From positions 1 to 42,552 of the forward strand of contig JABGPF010000009.1 of NCBI GenBank assembly GCA_018645065.1: a DNA stretch of 42,552 bases, read 5' to 3'. A program made the translations under genes and the position numbers. Of this stretch, positions 23,770 to 32,695 are shown piece after piece. This DNA is from Phycisphaerales bacterium (GTDB lineage: Bacteria; Planctomycetota; Phycisphaerae; SM23-33). The first letter of the stretch is position 1. Every line of letters starts with the position of its first letter. The notes beneath the pieces are model-generated. The model was given only the letters and a program-made list of their open reading frames with translations. It was not told the origin of the DNA and did no database searches.

Positions 23770-26154
23770 TTGATAGGCGAATTCGTTACTAAATATCGTT
23801 GGCCCATACTTATTGCATGGCTTCTGGCGGTCGCGTTGGCGATCGGCCTGAAGCCTGATGCGAATGCTGCGCGCAAAGAACCGACATCTTTCCTACCGGC
23901 CGATACTCCCACGCGAACTGCCGTCAGCGAGTTAACTAAACATTTTGGTCACACCGTTGGGCTCTCAGAAGCGGTAATCGTATTCAATCGCAGCGATGGT
24001 GAACTGACAGGCGAAGACGACGCGGCGATCAGTAAGTTCGCCCGGCGTGTCACCAAACCGTCGGAAGAACTGCTCGGTCCGGAAGATCTCGACGGCGTCA
24101 GTTTCCGAAGCCCCGACAGCATGCCGGTCCCGCGCCAGAGCAATCCGTACATCGCTGCGCCAAATGGAACCGGGCAGGCTGCGCTAGTCAAAATAAACAT
24201 ACCAGCTAACTTTATCACATCGCGATCGGCGCGAATCGTCAAACACGTGCGGGCCATTCTGGACGAAGAAGAACTCGATTTCCCTGAAGGCCTGTCGGCT
24301 TCGGTTACCGGTTCCAGTGCGTTCGGACTGGATTACGCGCGAGCTGCCGAACAGAGTCATGTAAACACGTTCGCGGTGACAATTTCGGCGATAGTCCTGA
24401 TCCTGCTGATTATTTACCGGGCTCCGCTGGCGGCGATTGTTCCGTTGGGCGCGATTAGCGCCGCTGCGATAATCGCGCTTACCCTGCTGAAGCTTGGCAA
24501 TATTTACCTTGGTATGAGCACGGGGCTGGCTGAAACGATATTCACCATCGTGCTCCTGTACGGAGCCGGAACAGACTACACCCTGCTCCTGATGAGCAGG
24601 CAACGCGAGTTTCTGCGTTCGGGCCTGTCGCACCGCCAAGCCACAAGTGAGGCGTTAAATCACACGCTCTCGGCGCTGCTTGCCTCTGCGGGAACCGATA
24701 CCGCCGGGCTCATGATGCTGACATTCGCTGACTACGACCTGTTCTCCAGTGCAGGTCCCGCCATCGCGGTGGCGCTTGTCGTCGCCCTGGCGGCCGTGAT
24801 AACGCTCGTGCCCGCAGTGGTGGTGATAGTTGGCCCAAAAATTTACTGGCCCGCGCATCCCGGACGAGCCGACCAAAAACTCGCCACCGCCAAATCGGTA
24901 GTCTGGCAGAAAGTTGCATCCGTAGTCACCGCTCGCCCGGGCACGGTTCTTGCCGCCGGCCTGGTGCTGTTGGCGATTCCGGCTTGGCAGGGCGCGAAGC
25001 TGAACTGGGTGTACGACACGCTTGCCGATCTGGATGCGGACTATGAAGCCGCTAAAGGCGCATGCCTGGTGCAGGAGCACTGGCCTATAGGCGAGATCGC
25101 GCCGGTGAACGTGTTGATCGAAGCGCCAGGCCCGATCGAAGAAAAGCGATGGATGCAGTTGTCAGCAGACATGACGGCGACGGTAAGTAATATCAACGCC
25201 AGCAGCACCAAAGCTGTTCACGATATTCGCAGCCTGAGCAAACCGCTGGGCAGGAATATCGACACAGCCACTGAAGCGTTCCTGAAGATGGCGCTGGCTG
25301 GTAACCCGCCCGATGAACCGCGGAGTCAACCTAAACCCTTCGGTCTGTTCAATGTATTCCAAAACGGAGCAAAATCGCTCGTATCCGGAGTAATGCAGGG
25401 CAAGCTGGCGGATATCAAAAAAAGAACGTTCGCCGAATACGTCAGCAAAGACCGCACCGCCATGCGAATCGAGATCATCCTGGACAAGCCCGCAATGACG
25501 CTGCAGGCGATGAGTATCGTAAAGAATATCAGAGAGGAACTGACCAAAACGCTGGCGCAAGCGAAGTTCCCCGGAAAGGTTCATATCGCTGGCGCGACCG
25601 CACAAACCATGGACATTCGCAGCGTTACGGGCGCTGACTTCTATCGCATCGCCACTTTGGCGCTTGGAGTGATATTCCTGATCGTCTGGCTGCTGCTGAA
25701 AGACGTGATACTTTCGGGCTTCATGGTCCTTTCCACGCTGATAAGCTACTGGACCACGCTGGGGGTTACATATTGGGTGTTCGTATACATATTCGGCGCC
25801 TCGGGGCTTGACTGGAAAGTCGAGATATTCCTGTTCGTTATCATGATGGCCGTCGGGCAGGACTACAATATATTCCTGGCTGCAAGAGTTTCACAGGAAG
25901 CAAGACGCATGAAACCCAGGCGGGCATGCCGACACGCAATTATCCACACCGGACCGGTGATATCGTCGTGCGGATTGATAATGGCAGCCACGCTCGGAAG
26001 CCTCATGGTGGGCGACATGGCGCTTCTGAAACAGCTTGGCTTCGCTATGGCGTTGGGAATGCTGATCGACTCGTTCGTGATCCGACCGCTGATACTTCCG
26101 GCGTTCATATCCCTGACCGGTCGCACCGGTCAGGAAGGCTCGCTGCACAGTTAA
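23770..26154 (+). CDS. MMPL-family RND transporter
   Basis: A 794-residue inner-membrane exporter of the MMPL branch of the RND superfamily, related to hopanoid and mycolipid transporters. It shows the usual internal duplication: one helix at about 12-28, a periplasmic domain, five or six helices at about 205-360, one helix near 390, a second periplasmic domain, then helices at about 625-780. G-T-D-Y-T-L-L-L and G-Q-D-Y-N-I-F-L are the paired motifs of helix 4 and helix 10 with the Asp-Tyr pairs of proton relay. The start is TTG at 23770 with GGGAG just upstream. The gene lies 123 bases after mlaD and has its own candidate promoter. A lipid-type substrate is plausible given the Mla neighbours. 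Confidence 0.92.
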   Translation: MIGEFVTKYRWPILIAWLLAVALAIGLKPDANAARKEPTSFLPADTPTRTAVSELTKHFGHTVGLSEAVIVFNRSDGELTGEDDAAISKFARRVTKPSEELLGPEDLDGVSFRSPDSMPVPRQSNPYIAAPNGTGQAALVKINIPANFITSRSARIVKHVRAILDEEELDFPEGLSASVTGSSAFGLDYARAAEQSHVNTFAVTISAIVLILLIIYRAPLAAIVPLGAISAAAIIALTLLKLGNIYLGMSTGLAETIFTIVLLYGAGTDYTLLLMSRQREFLRSGLSHRQATSEALNHTLSALLASAGTDTAGLMMLTFADYDLFSSAGPAIAVALVVALAAVITLVPAVVVIVGPKIYWPAHPGRADQKLATAKSVVWQKVASVVTARPGTVLAAGLVLLAIPAWQGAKLNWVYDTLADLDADYEAAKGACLVQEHWPIGEIAPVNVLIEAPGPIEEKRWMQLSADMTATVSNINASSTKAVHDIRSLSKPLGRNIDTATEAFLKMALAGNPPDEPRSQPKPFGLFNVFQNGAKSLVSGVMQGKLADIKKRTFAEYVSKDRTAMRIEIILDKPAMTLQAMSIVKNIREELTKTLAQAKFPGKVHIAGATAQTMDIRSVTGADFYRIATLALGVIFLIVWLLLKDVILSGFMVLSTLISYWTTLGVTYWVFVYIFGASGLDWKVEIFLFVIMMAVGQDYNIFLAARVSQEARRMKPRRACRHAIIHTGPVISSCGLIMAATLGSLMVGDMALLKQLGFAMALGMLIDSFVIRPLILPAFISLTGRTGQEGSLHS

Positions 26155-26208
26155 CGCATTGACGCAACAGGCCCAAATCGGTAGTCTGGTCTAACAGGAA
26201 ACACAAAC

Positions 26209-27255
26209 ATGCGAACACTCCACACGATTATAATATTATCGATACTGACAACCGGTTTGGGTTGCGACATGTTCACACCGTCGCCGACTCCGCGGCCTGC
26301 GCCTCCGGTCGCTGCGACTACGCAACCCGCCCCTGCGCCAGTAACGCCCGTAACGAAAGTCGCGCCTCCAGTTAAGCCTCCCGAGGTTGAACCGACGATC
26401 GCCAAGAAAACCGATAATGTAATGGCGATCATCAACGGCAAGACGATAACAATGGACCAACTGCACCACATACTCGTTGACGGGTACGGGCTGGCGATCG
26501 CACAAAACATACTCCGCACCGAGTTGGTGAGCCAGGCTGCAAAATCAAAAGGCATAACCATCACCGAAAAGGAAGTCGACCAAGAGCACGAGCGGGCCCT
26601 TAAACTAACCTTCGCAATGGCCAACAGCGACGCTGAGCGTCAGCAGATGCTCAATCAACTGCTCACATCCAAGAATGTAACCTACTCGACGTGGCGCCTG
26701 ATTATGCGTCGCAATGCGATCCTCCGCAAAATGATTGGAACAGATTTCGAAGTCCCCGACGACGTCGTCCGAGCCAAATTCGATAAACAATACGGGCGAA
26801 TGGTCGTCGTCAGACACATTGAAACTAAAAATCATGCACGCGCGAAGCTCGTCAAAGAGTACGCAGCCACAAAAGATTTCGCCTCCCTTGCCAAAGAATT
26901 CTCATCGAGCCCGACCGGGCAGACCGGCGGACTGCTTCCGGCGATCGGACCGGACACCACACAAGTCTCGCCGGCGATTAAGCAAGTGGCGCTGGCGATG
27001 ACGAAAATCGGTGAAATATCCGATCCCGTACAGGTGTCAAGCCGGTTCCACATACTGAAACTTGAAAAGATCATCGCCCCCAAAAAGGTCAAATACGCTG
27101 ACAAAAAGGGCGAAATAGCCGCCGCACTCAAAGAACAGATGATCCGCGGCGCCGGCGCCAGGCTGCTTGACAAGCTATCTGCAGCAGCCGACGTGGAATT
27201 TATAAACCCCTCGCTGAAAAAACAGGCTGAGCAGCGAGCCAACGAAAAACCATAA
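26209..27255 (+). CDS. Parvulin-type peptidyl-prolyl isomerase lipoprotein
   Basis: A 348-residue lipoprotein. The signal ends in T-G-L-G-C (Cys 19), a Pro/Ala-rich linker runs to about 60, and a SurA/PrsA-like helical region (about 65-185) precedes a parvulin PpiC domain (about 195-290). The domain motifs include V-R-H-I near its start, D-F-A-S-L-A-K-E-F-S-S-S-P and G-G-L-L-P, and it ends with S-R-F-H-I-L-K-L. It probably assists folding of exported or outer-membrane proteins. AGGAAA lies about 9 bases before the ATG. It sits between the MMPL exporter and the rnfC-like gene. Confidence 0.9.
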   Translation: MRTLHTIIILSILTTGLGCDMFTPSPTPRPAPPVAATTQPAPAPVTPVTKVAPPVKPPEVEPTIAKKTDNVMAIINGKTITMDQLHHILVDGYGLAIAQNILRTELVSQAAKSKGITITEKEVDQEHERALKLTFAMANSDAERQQMLNQLLTSKNVTYSTWRLIMRRNAILRKMIGTDFEVPDDVVRAKFDKQYGRMVVVRHIETKNHARAKLVKEYAATKDFASLAKEFSSSPTGQTGGLLPAIGPDTTQVSPAIKQVALAMTKIGEISDPVQVSSRFHILKLEKIIAPKKVKYADKKGEIAAALKEQMIRGAGARLLDKLSAAADVEFINPSLKKQAEQRANEKP

Positions 27256-27331
27256 TTAAATTGCATACGTCGGTTCAGATCGCATCGCACCACGTCTGGA
27301 CCCGGGCGATTACTTTCGTTACCATTCATTA

Positions 27332-28660
27332 ATGCGCGGACCAAAGATTCGACGATTCGGAACATTCTCAGGTGGGATCGACCTCCCTGACGACAAGGGA
27401 CTTACGCTCACCAGGCCGATCGCCGAATGGGACGATATCGAAAACATTTCACTTCCCCTCGGACGCAACATGAGAAGTGCGACAAGCCCGCTGGTCATAA
27501 ATGATCAGAAGGTGTCGACCGGTCGGATCATCGCAACCGCCGATAACGAATCACCGGATATTTTTGCGCCGACAGACGCGACGGTAACCGGTTTTTCAAA
27601 CGTGGAAATCGCCGGTCGATACACTATGCGAAGGGCGCCGGCGATAGATTTAAAAATTGCATCACCCATAAAACTGCCGCCGGCCGAACCAATCGCACCA
27701 CACTGGCTTGATATGGACGAAGCGGCGTTGTGGGATCGAATCACCGAAGGCCAACTAACCGTTCATCGCCGCGGCTCTACGCCTCTGGCGCATTGGGTCC
27801 TGAAGGCCAGATCGAAATCCTGCGGGCTGCTGGTCGCAAATGCGATGGAGCAACAACCCCTGGTCACCTCCAGCCATCGCATGCTGGTTGACCATGGCCC
27901 CGAGGTGATTGAGGGCCTTGCGATTCTCGCCCGAGCGATCGGCATATCGAACGCCGCTCTGGTGGTCCCGCGTCGCCGGACCGATTCATATCGCAACATC
28001 GCCCCCCCCGCCGACAAATACAACATCGCACAGATCGCCCTGTCGCACAAGTACCCCACCGAGTCCGACACGATTCTCACCAAGGTGCTCACCAGACTCA
28101 GCGTACCGCCCGGCATGACGCCGATGGACGTGCGTGTTGCAATGATCGATCCGGCGACCTGCCTGGCGGTATACCGCTGGGTCGCCTGCGGACAAAGGCT
28201 CGCCGGACGCATCGTCACAATTTGCGGACACGAAACGCGACCCGACGGAAACTACTTCCTGCCCTTTGGCGCACGCTGCCTGGATATAATAAAACCGCGA
28301 GACCGTTCGGTAATTCATGGTGGACCCATGATCGGCGCCAAGTGCAACACCAACACCGTTGTAACACCCGCCACCGATGCGATACTCGCGATATCGCCAA
28401 GCCCCTACGCCCCGTCCAGCCCTTGTATACGCTGCGGATGGTGCACCGACCACTGCCCGACGCGGTTGAACGTGGCGTCGCTGAACGACGACTTCGAGTT
28501 GTCCCTGATCGAACACGCCAGGCGATCCCACGTTACGGCCTGCGTCGGATGCGGTGTGTGCAGTTATATTTGTCCCGCACGTCTTCCGCTTATGCAGCGC
28601 GTCAAAGAACTGAAACTCGCGGTAATACACGCCGTGGCCAGAGACGGGAGGACGGAATAA
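27332..28660 (+). CDS. rnfC: RnfC-like Fe-S protein with degenerate flavin/NADH site
   Basis: A 442-residue protein with the RnfC layout: an N-terminal barrel-sandwich segment (F-S-G-G-I-D-L-P at 12-19), the NuoF-like middle (about 130-300), an SLBB-like part, and two C-terminal [4Fe-4S] sites (C365/368/371/375 and C404/407/410/414). The middle has lost the hallmark residues. The Gly-rich FMN/NADH loop normally reading GxGGAGFPT is here replaced around 141-151 by T-V-H-R-R-G-S-T-P-L, and the INGAECEP segment reads A-N-A-M-E-Q-Q-P at 169-176. It may therefore carry electrons only through its clusters. ATG 27332 has no clear ribosome site. The rnfD-like gene starts 2 bases after the stop. rnfA, B, E and G are absent. 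Confidence 0.8.
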   Translation: MRGPKIRRFGTFSGGIDLPDDKGLTLTRPIAEWDDIENISLPLGRNMRSATSPLVINDQKVSTGRIIATADNESPDIFAPTDATVTGFSNVEIAGRYTMRRAPAIDLKIASPIKLPPAEPIAPHWLDMDEAALWDRITEGQLTVHRRGSTPLAHWVLKARSKSCGLLVANAMEQQPLVTSSHRMLVDHGPEVIEGLAILARAIGISNAALVVPRRRTDSYRNIAPPADKYNIAQIALSHKYPTESDTILTKVLTRLSVPPGMTPMDVRVAMIDPATCLAVYRWVACGQRLAGRIVTICGHETRPDGNYFLPFGARCLDIIKPRDRSVIHGGPMIGAKCNTNTVVTPATDAILAISPSPYAPSSPCIRCGWCTDHCPTRLNVASLNDDFELSLIEHARRSHVTACVGCGVCSYICPARLPLMQRVKELKLAVIHAVARDGRTE

Positions 28661-28661
28661 T

Positions 28662-29954
28662 ATGTCCGCCTCCGCCCCGAACAACGTTCCGACGACCACC
28701 CCTTCAATGGAATTGGCCGCAGTTTCCAAAGCTCCGTTCTACCGGGCTCCGGAAGCTGTGCAAACGATTTTTGCGGTAACTTTCGCCGCGGCCTGCGGAC
28801 CGCTGCTCGCTGGCATCGTGCTGTTTGGATGGCGAGCGATTGTTGTCACCATAATTTCCGTGTGTTCTTGTGCGGTTATCGAACGCGGTTACTACACGGT
28901 AACCAGAACCCCCGCGCTCATGGGTCGCTCGCACGCATACCTCACCGGACTGCTGCTTGCCCTCACCCTCCCGCCTTTTGCGCCATGGTACGTACCGCTG
29001 ATCGCCGCGGCATTCGCGATAATCGTCGGGAAGGTGATATTCGGAGGCGTTGGGCATTTCCTATGGCAACCTGCGCTGGTTGGCTGGTTGGCGGTAATGG
29101 TAGTCTTCCCGGGCGTCATGAAGCAACAGCACTGGGCGATTCTGGACCAGGACCACATGGTCACGGGTGATATTACTCTGACCGATCCGGCGCAAAAACT
29201 GCACGACTGGCCCAGATCACAAACTTCCGATAACGCGCACGCATTCAAAGTAAGACCTCCGTCAGCAATACTCCTGGAACTGGGCAATTCCGAAGAGCCC
29301 GCATTCAGCGCGATAGCGTCCAGGGAGCACCATCGCCCAGAAGCATACGGCGACGACCCGCCGCCCGATGAGAGCACCCTGGACCTGAAACGCCTCAAAC
29401 CGTTGGTCATCATGGAAATGCCCCGAATACACGAACTGCTTTACGGAGCACGCGCCGGAGCGATCGGAGAAACCTGCGTGATCGCCATTATCGTGTTTGG
29501 GATTTATCTCATATACCGCCATTACGTAAAGTGGCAGCTACCGATAACCTTCATACTTGCAGCAGCGATCGTCGTATCCATTGCGCCAATTCATCTGGCA
29601 CGAAGCGATGGGCAGGCGTTTACAGTCTGGTTCCCTTTATTCGCCGAAGGACCGGACGTGGGCTTCGCCTACGTGTCCTACCAGTTGCTGTGTGGGGAAT
29701 TGATGCTGGCGGCGTTCTTCCTGGCCACTGAAATGACATGCAGGCCCAGCACAACAGGCGGACAGGTAATATTCGGCGTGTCCTGCGGGGTGCTGGCGAT
29801 GTGCCTTAGAATATTCCTGCAAGTGCCATACGCCTGTTTCATGGCGATACTGGCGATAAATACGTTCACACCGACAATCGACGCGCTTTGGCGACCAAGG
29901 GTGCTCGGACAAAGACACTGGCTGATCCGACTGGTCGCGAGAAAACAACGCTAA
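28662..29954 (+). CDS. rnfD: RnfD-like membrane protein without flavinylation motif
   Basis: A 430-residue polytopic membrane protein aligned to RnfD/NqrB by several landmarks: F-G-G-V-G-x3-W-Q-P-A-L-V-G (127-140; canonical GGLGxNxFNPA), G-A-I-G-E-T (266-271), F-F-L-A-T-E-M-T (352-359) and G-G-Q-V-I-F-G (366-372). RnfD normally carries FMN bound to the Thr of an SGAT motif in the periplasmic loop. Here that loop (about 160-260) is long and charged and contains no SGAT or variant of it. GGGAGGA gives a strong ribosome site, and the gene follows rnfC closely. Ten or so helices are expected. Function without flavin is unknown. Confidence 0.8.
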   Translation: MSASAPNNVPTTTPSMELAAVSKAPFYRAPEAVQTIFAVTFAAACGPLLAGIVLFGWRAIVVTIISVCSCAVIERGYYTVTRTPALMGRSHAYLTGLLLALTLPPFAPWYVPLIAAAFAIIVGKVIFGGVGHFLWQPALVGWLAVMVVFPGVMKQQHWAILDQDHMVTGDITLTDPAQKLHDWPRSQTSDNAHAFKVRPPSAILLELGNSEEPAFSAIASREHHRPEAYGDDPPPDESTLDLKRLKPLVIMEMPRIHELLYGARAGAIGETCVIAIIVFGIYLIYRHYVKWQLPITFILAAAIVVSIAPIHLARSDGQAFTVWFPLFAEGPDVGFAYVSYQLLCGELMLAAFFLATEMTCRPSTTGGQVIFGVSCGVLAMCLRIFLQVPYACFMAILAINTFTPTIDALWRPRVLGQRHWLIRLVARKQR

Positions 29955-29969
29955 ACAAGAGAACGCAGA

Positions 29970-30620
29970 TTGAAAAACGCTAAACTAACTGTCAACGAGA
30001 TAATACTAAGCATACAGGGCGAAGGAACCCGCGCGGGACAGCCCTGCGTTTTGGTGCGCCTTACCGGATGCAACCTCGACTGCTCATGGTGCGATACGCA
30101 CCACGCGCGAACCGAAGGCGACGAAATGTCCATCGACGACATACTCACGCGCGTCAGCCAACTTTCATGCCCCCTAGTCGAACTGACAGGCGGAGAACCG
30201 CTCGGCCAGGAAAACGCCACCGAACTCCTGAAGGCGTTCTGCGACGCGGGGTTCCAAACGCTCCTGGAAACCAACGGTTCGATGGATATCTCCAAAATCG
30301 ACCAGAGAGTCGTGCGAATAGTCGACTTCAAATGCCCCGACAGCGGAGAATCGGACAAAATACGCTGGCAAAATGTCGAGCACCTGCGACAGAGCGACGA
30401 AGTAAAGTTCGTGATCGCATCGCAACAGGACTACGATTTCGCCAGGCAGACAACCCAGCAGCACTCGCTGTGTGACAAATGCACGGTTATTTTCTCTCCG
30501 GTCGGTGGGCGAGTAAACCCCGCCGATTTAGCAAAATGGATACTTAGAGACCATTTAACCGTTCGGATGGGCCTACAATTACATAAGATCATCTGGCCGG
30601 ACCAGGATCGCGGAGTCTAA
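29970..30620 (+). CDS. queE: 7-carboxy-7-deazaguanine synthase
   Basis: A 216-residue radical SAM enzyme that rearranges 6-carboxytetrahydropterin to 7-carboxy-7-deazaguanine in queuosine/7-deazaguanine synthesis. The N-terminal S-I-Q-G-E-G-T motif, the cluster motif C-N-L-D-C-S-W-C-D-T (C-x3-C-x2-C), and E-L-T-G-G-E-P-L near 70 are all present. The start is a TTG at 29970 with AAGAGA upstream, 15 bases after the rnfD-like stop. queD follows 5 bases after its stop, which supports the pathway assignment. queC and queF are not in the window. Confidence 0.94.
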   Translation: MKNAKLTVNEIILSIQGEGTRAGQPCVLVRLTGCNLDCSWCDTHHARTEGDEMSIDDILTRVSQLSCPLVELTGGEPLGQENATELLKAFCDAGFQTLLETNGSMDISKIDQRVVRIVDFKCPDSGESDKIRWQNVEHLRQSDEVKFVIASQQDYDFARQTTQQHSLCDKCTVIFSPVGGRVNPADLAKWILRDHLTVRMGLQLHKIIWPDQDRGV

Positions 30621-30625
30621 AAAAC

Positions 30626-30988
30626 ATGAACGCAGAACTCGTTAAGACATTCAAATTCGAAGCCGCACACTCGCTGCCAAACGTCCCGGAGGGACACAAG
30701 TGCAGCCGCCTGCACGGACACAGCTATCGCGTTGACATACACGTCAGCGGAACGCCCGATCCGCAGTCCGGATGGGTTATCGATTTTGGCGATATCAAAC
30801 GCGTTGTAGAACCTATCCTGGATACACTCGACCACCGCAAATTGAACGACATACCCGGGCTGGCCAACTCGACCAGCGAAAATATTGGCCAGTTCCTCTG
30901 GGGTAAAATAGCGCCGGAACTGCCCGGGCTATCGGCGATTACAATATGGGAGTCCGACACCTCCCGATGCACTGTAACCGATGAATAG
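30626..30988 (+). CDS. queD: 6-carboxy-5,6,7,8-tetrahydropterin synthase
   Basis: A 120-residue enzyme of the 6-pyruvoyl-tetrahydropterin synthase fold that makes the substrate of QueE from dihydroneopterin triphosphate. Zinc ligands are H15 and the H-G-H at about 30-32, the catalytic Cys lies in K-C-S-R-L-H-G-H-S-Y, and D-H-R-K-L-N-D near 71 and W-E-S near 108 are typical. GGAG lies 10 bases before the ATG, and the gene is 5 bases downstream of queE. The znuA-like frame begins at or just past its 3' end. Confidence 0.95.
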   Translation: MNAELVKTFKFEAAHSLPNVPEGHKCSRLHGHSYRVDIHVSGTPDPQSGWVIDFGDIKRVVEPILDTLDHRKLNDIPGLANSTSENIGQFLWGKIAPELPGLSAITIWESDTSRCTVTDE

Positions 30989-31001
30989 GGGTATCATAAA
31001 C

Positions 31002-31895
31002 ATGCCGAACAATCCGAACGCAACCCTGACCCGCCCAGCGGTGTTAATGCTCGTCGTATTGACCGGTATCGTCGGTTGCGGGTCGAAAAACGCCCAGGAC
31101 ACTCAACACAAGCCTCAACTGTTCGTCAGCGTGGCGCCGCTGGCGTTTTTCGCCAAGCGAATCGCCAGAGAACATTTAACGGTGAACATCCTGATAGATC
31201 AGGGCGCCAACCCGCACACCTATACGCCAACGCCCAGGCAAATTGTGAGCATGGCCCGCGGCGGATTGCTCTTTTCCAGCGGGGCGAGTTTCGAACGGAC
31301 CATCACCTCACGCATGACCTGGGACAAGACGAAACTGAAAATCGTTGACCTTGCCGCTTATCTGCACGGAAACGAACCACATGCAGGGCACGAAGGGCAC
31401 GATCACGCCGACGATAATCATATCTGGATGTCGCCGCGATCAGCAAAACTGATCTCCAAGGTGATCTGCGGCGAGCTATGCGCCTTCGACCCGCCCCACG
31501 CCGAAGAATATCGCAGCAACCTGACAAAACTGCAAGCCGATCTCGACGCCCTTGACGCGCGGCTGACCACAACGCTCAAACCGCTGAGCGGGAAAAATTT
31601 CTTCATATTCCACCCGTCGCTGGGATATTTCGCGCGTGACTACGGCTTGGTGCAACATGCGGTGGAACATGAGGGCAAGTCGCCCGGTCCGCGTCACAGG
31701 AGCAAGCTGGTCGCGCTGGCCCGGGCGTCCGGGGTGAAAACCATCTTCGTCGAACCGCAATTTTCACAGCGGGCCGCGAACGTGATCGCCGAAGAAATTG
31801 GCGGTAAAACGGTAATGCTAGATCCGCTAAGCGAAGATTACATCAACAACATGGAACAGATCGCCGAAGAGTTCCAAAAGGCCCTCAAACCGTAG
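31002..31895 (+). CDS. znuA: Zinc/manganese ABC transporter binding lipoprotein, ZnuA-like
   Basis: A 297-residue cluster-9 metal-binding lipoprotein. The signal ends in G-I-V-G-C. The ZnuA pattern follows: a first metal His in N-P-H-T-Y, a His-rich loop (H-A-G-H-E-G-H-D-H) near 130, H-I-W-M-S-P-R, and F-H-P-S-L-G-Y-F. The His-rich loop favours zinc over manganese. The start at 31002 is preferred because AGGGG lies 10 bases upstream. An in-frame ATG at 30981 overlaps queD and has no ribosome site. The ATPase gene follows 8 bases after the stop. A Zur-type operator is not seen just upstream, and the gene may be carried by the rnf-que transcript. Confidence 0.92.
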   Translation: MPNNPNATLTRPAVLMLVVLTGIVGCGSKNAQDTQHKPQLFVSVAPLAFFAKRIAREHLTVNILIDQGANPHTYTPTPRQIVSMARGGLLFSSGASFERTITSRMTWDKTKLKIVDLAAYLHGNEPHAGHEGHDHADDNHIWMSPRSAKLISKVICGELCAFDPPHAEEYRSNLTKLQADLDALDARLTTTLKPLSGKNFFIFHPSLGYFARDYGLVQHAVEHEGKSPGPRHRSKLVALARASGVKTIFVEPQFSQRAANVIAEEIGGKTVMLDPLSEDYINNMEQIAEEFQKALKP

Positions 31896-31903
31896 GAAGG
31901 CGA

Positions 31904-32695
31904 ATGTCACAGACGCACTCACAATCAGATCGGCTCGCCGTTGATATCCGCGACCTCTGGTTCTCCTACGATACGACGCCCGTGCTGCGGGATGTGAATC
32001 TGGCGATTTCGCCCGGTGAGAAAGTCTGCATGGTCGGTCCCAACGGCGGTGGGAAGACAACTCTGGTGAAATTGATTCTCGGCCTGCTGCGCCCGACCCA
32101 GGGGCAAGTGCGTATCCTGGGCGGCCCGCCGGCGACTAAACGCAAACGCATCGGATACGCGCCACAACACGCGGTATTCGACCCGAAGTTCCCCGTCAGC
32201 GTGACCGACGTCGTGCGCATGGGCCGACTCGGACACACCGGTGTGATCGGCCCGTATCGTCGCGATGATAAAATAGAAGCCGCCGCGGCGCTCGAGGCGG
32301 TCGGGCTGAGTGACTTGTCCAAACGCCCCTTCTCAGACCTTTCAGGCGGGCAGCGACAACGCGTGCTGATCGCGCGTGCGATAGCGTCGAACCCTGAACT
32401 GCTGCTGATGGATGAGCCCACCGCAAATCTCGACATTGGCGTCGAAACCGAATTCCACCATCTGCTTGAACGATTGAGCGAGAAGCTCACCCTCGTCATG
32501 GTCTCACACGACGTGGGATTCGTCTCGCAACTGGTCGACAAGGTCGTCTGCGTGCATGGCTCGGTGGCGGTGCATCCGACGGCGGAACTTACCGGCGAGT
32601 TGATGAACGATCTGTACGGACACGACATAATGCTCGTCCGCCACGATCATAACTGCCAGGATCATTCACACCCAACGGAGCGGCATGATGGGTGA
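31904..32695 (+). CDS. znuC: Zinc ABC transporter ATPase, ZnuC-like
   Basis: A 263-residue ATPase of the metal-chelate ABC family. Walker A is GPNGGGKTT at about 45-53, A-P-Q-H marks the Q-loop, the signature LSGGQRQRVLIARA lies near 145-158, and Walker B with DEPTANLD follows. The His-rich tail (H-D-H-N-C-Q-D-H-S-H) is common in zinc-related members and could sense or buffer metal. GGAAGG precedes the ATG. Its 3' end overlaps znuB by 11 bases. Confidence 0.94.
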   Translation: MSQTHSQSDRLAVDIRDLWFSYDTTPVLRDVNLAISPGEKVCMVGPNGGGKTTLVKLILGLLRPTQGQVRILGGPPATKRKRIGYAPQHAVFDPKFPVSVTDVVRMGRLGHTGVIGPYRRDDKIEAAAALEAVGLSDLSKRPFSDLSGGQRQRVLIARAIASNPELLLMDEPTANLDIGVETEFHHLLERLSEKLTLVMVSHDVGFVSQLVDKVVCVHGSVAVHPTAELTGELMNDLYGHDIMLVRHDHNCQDHSHPTERHDG

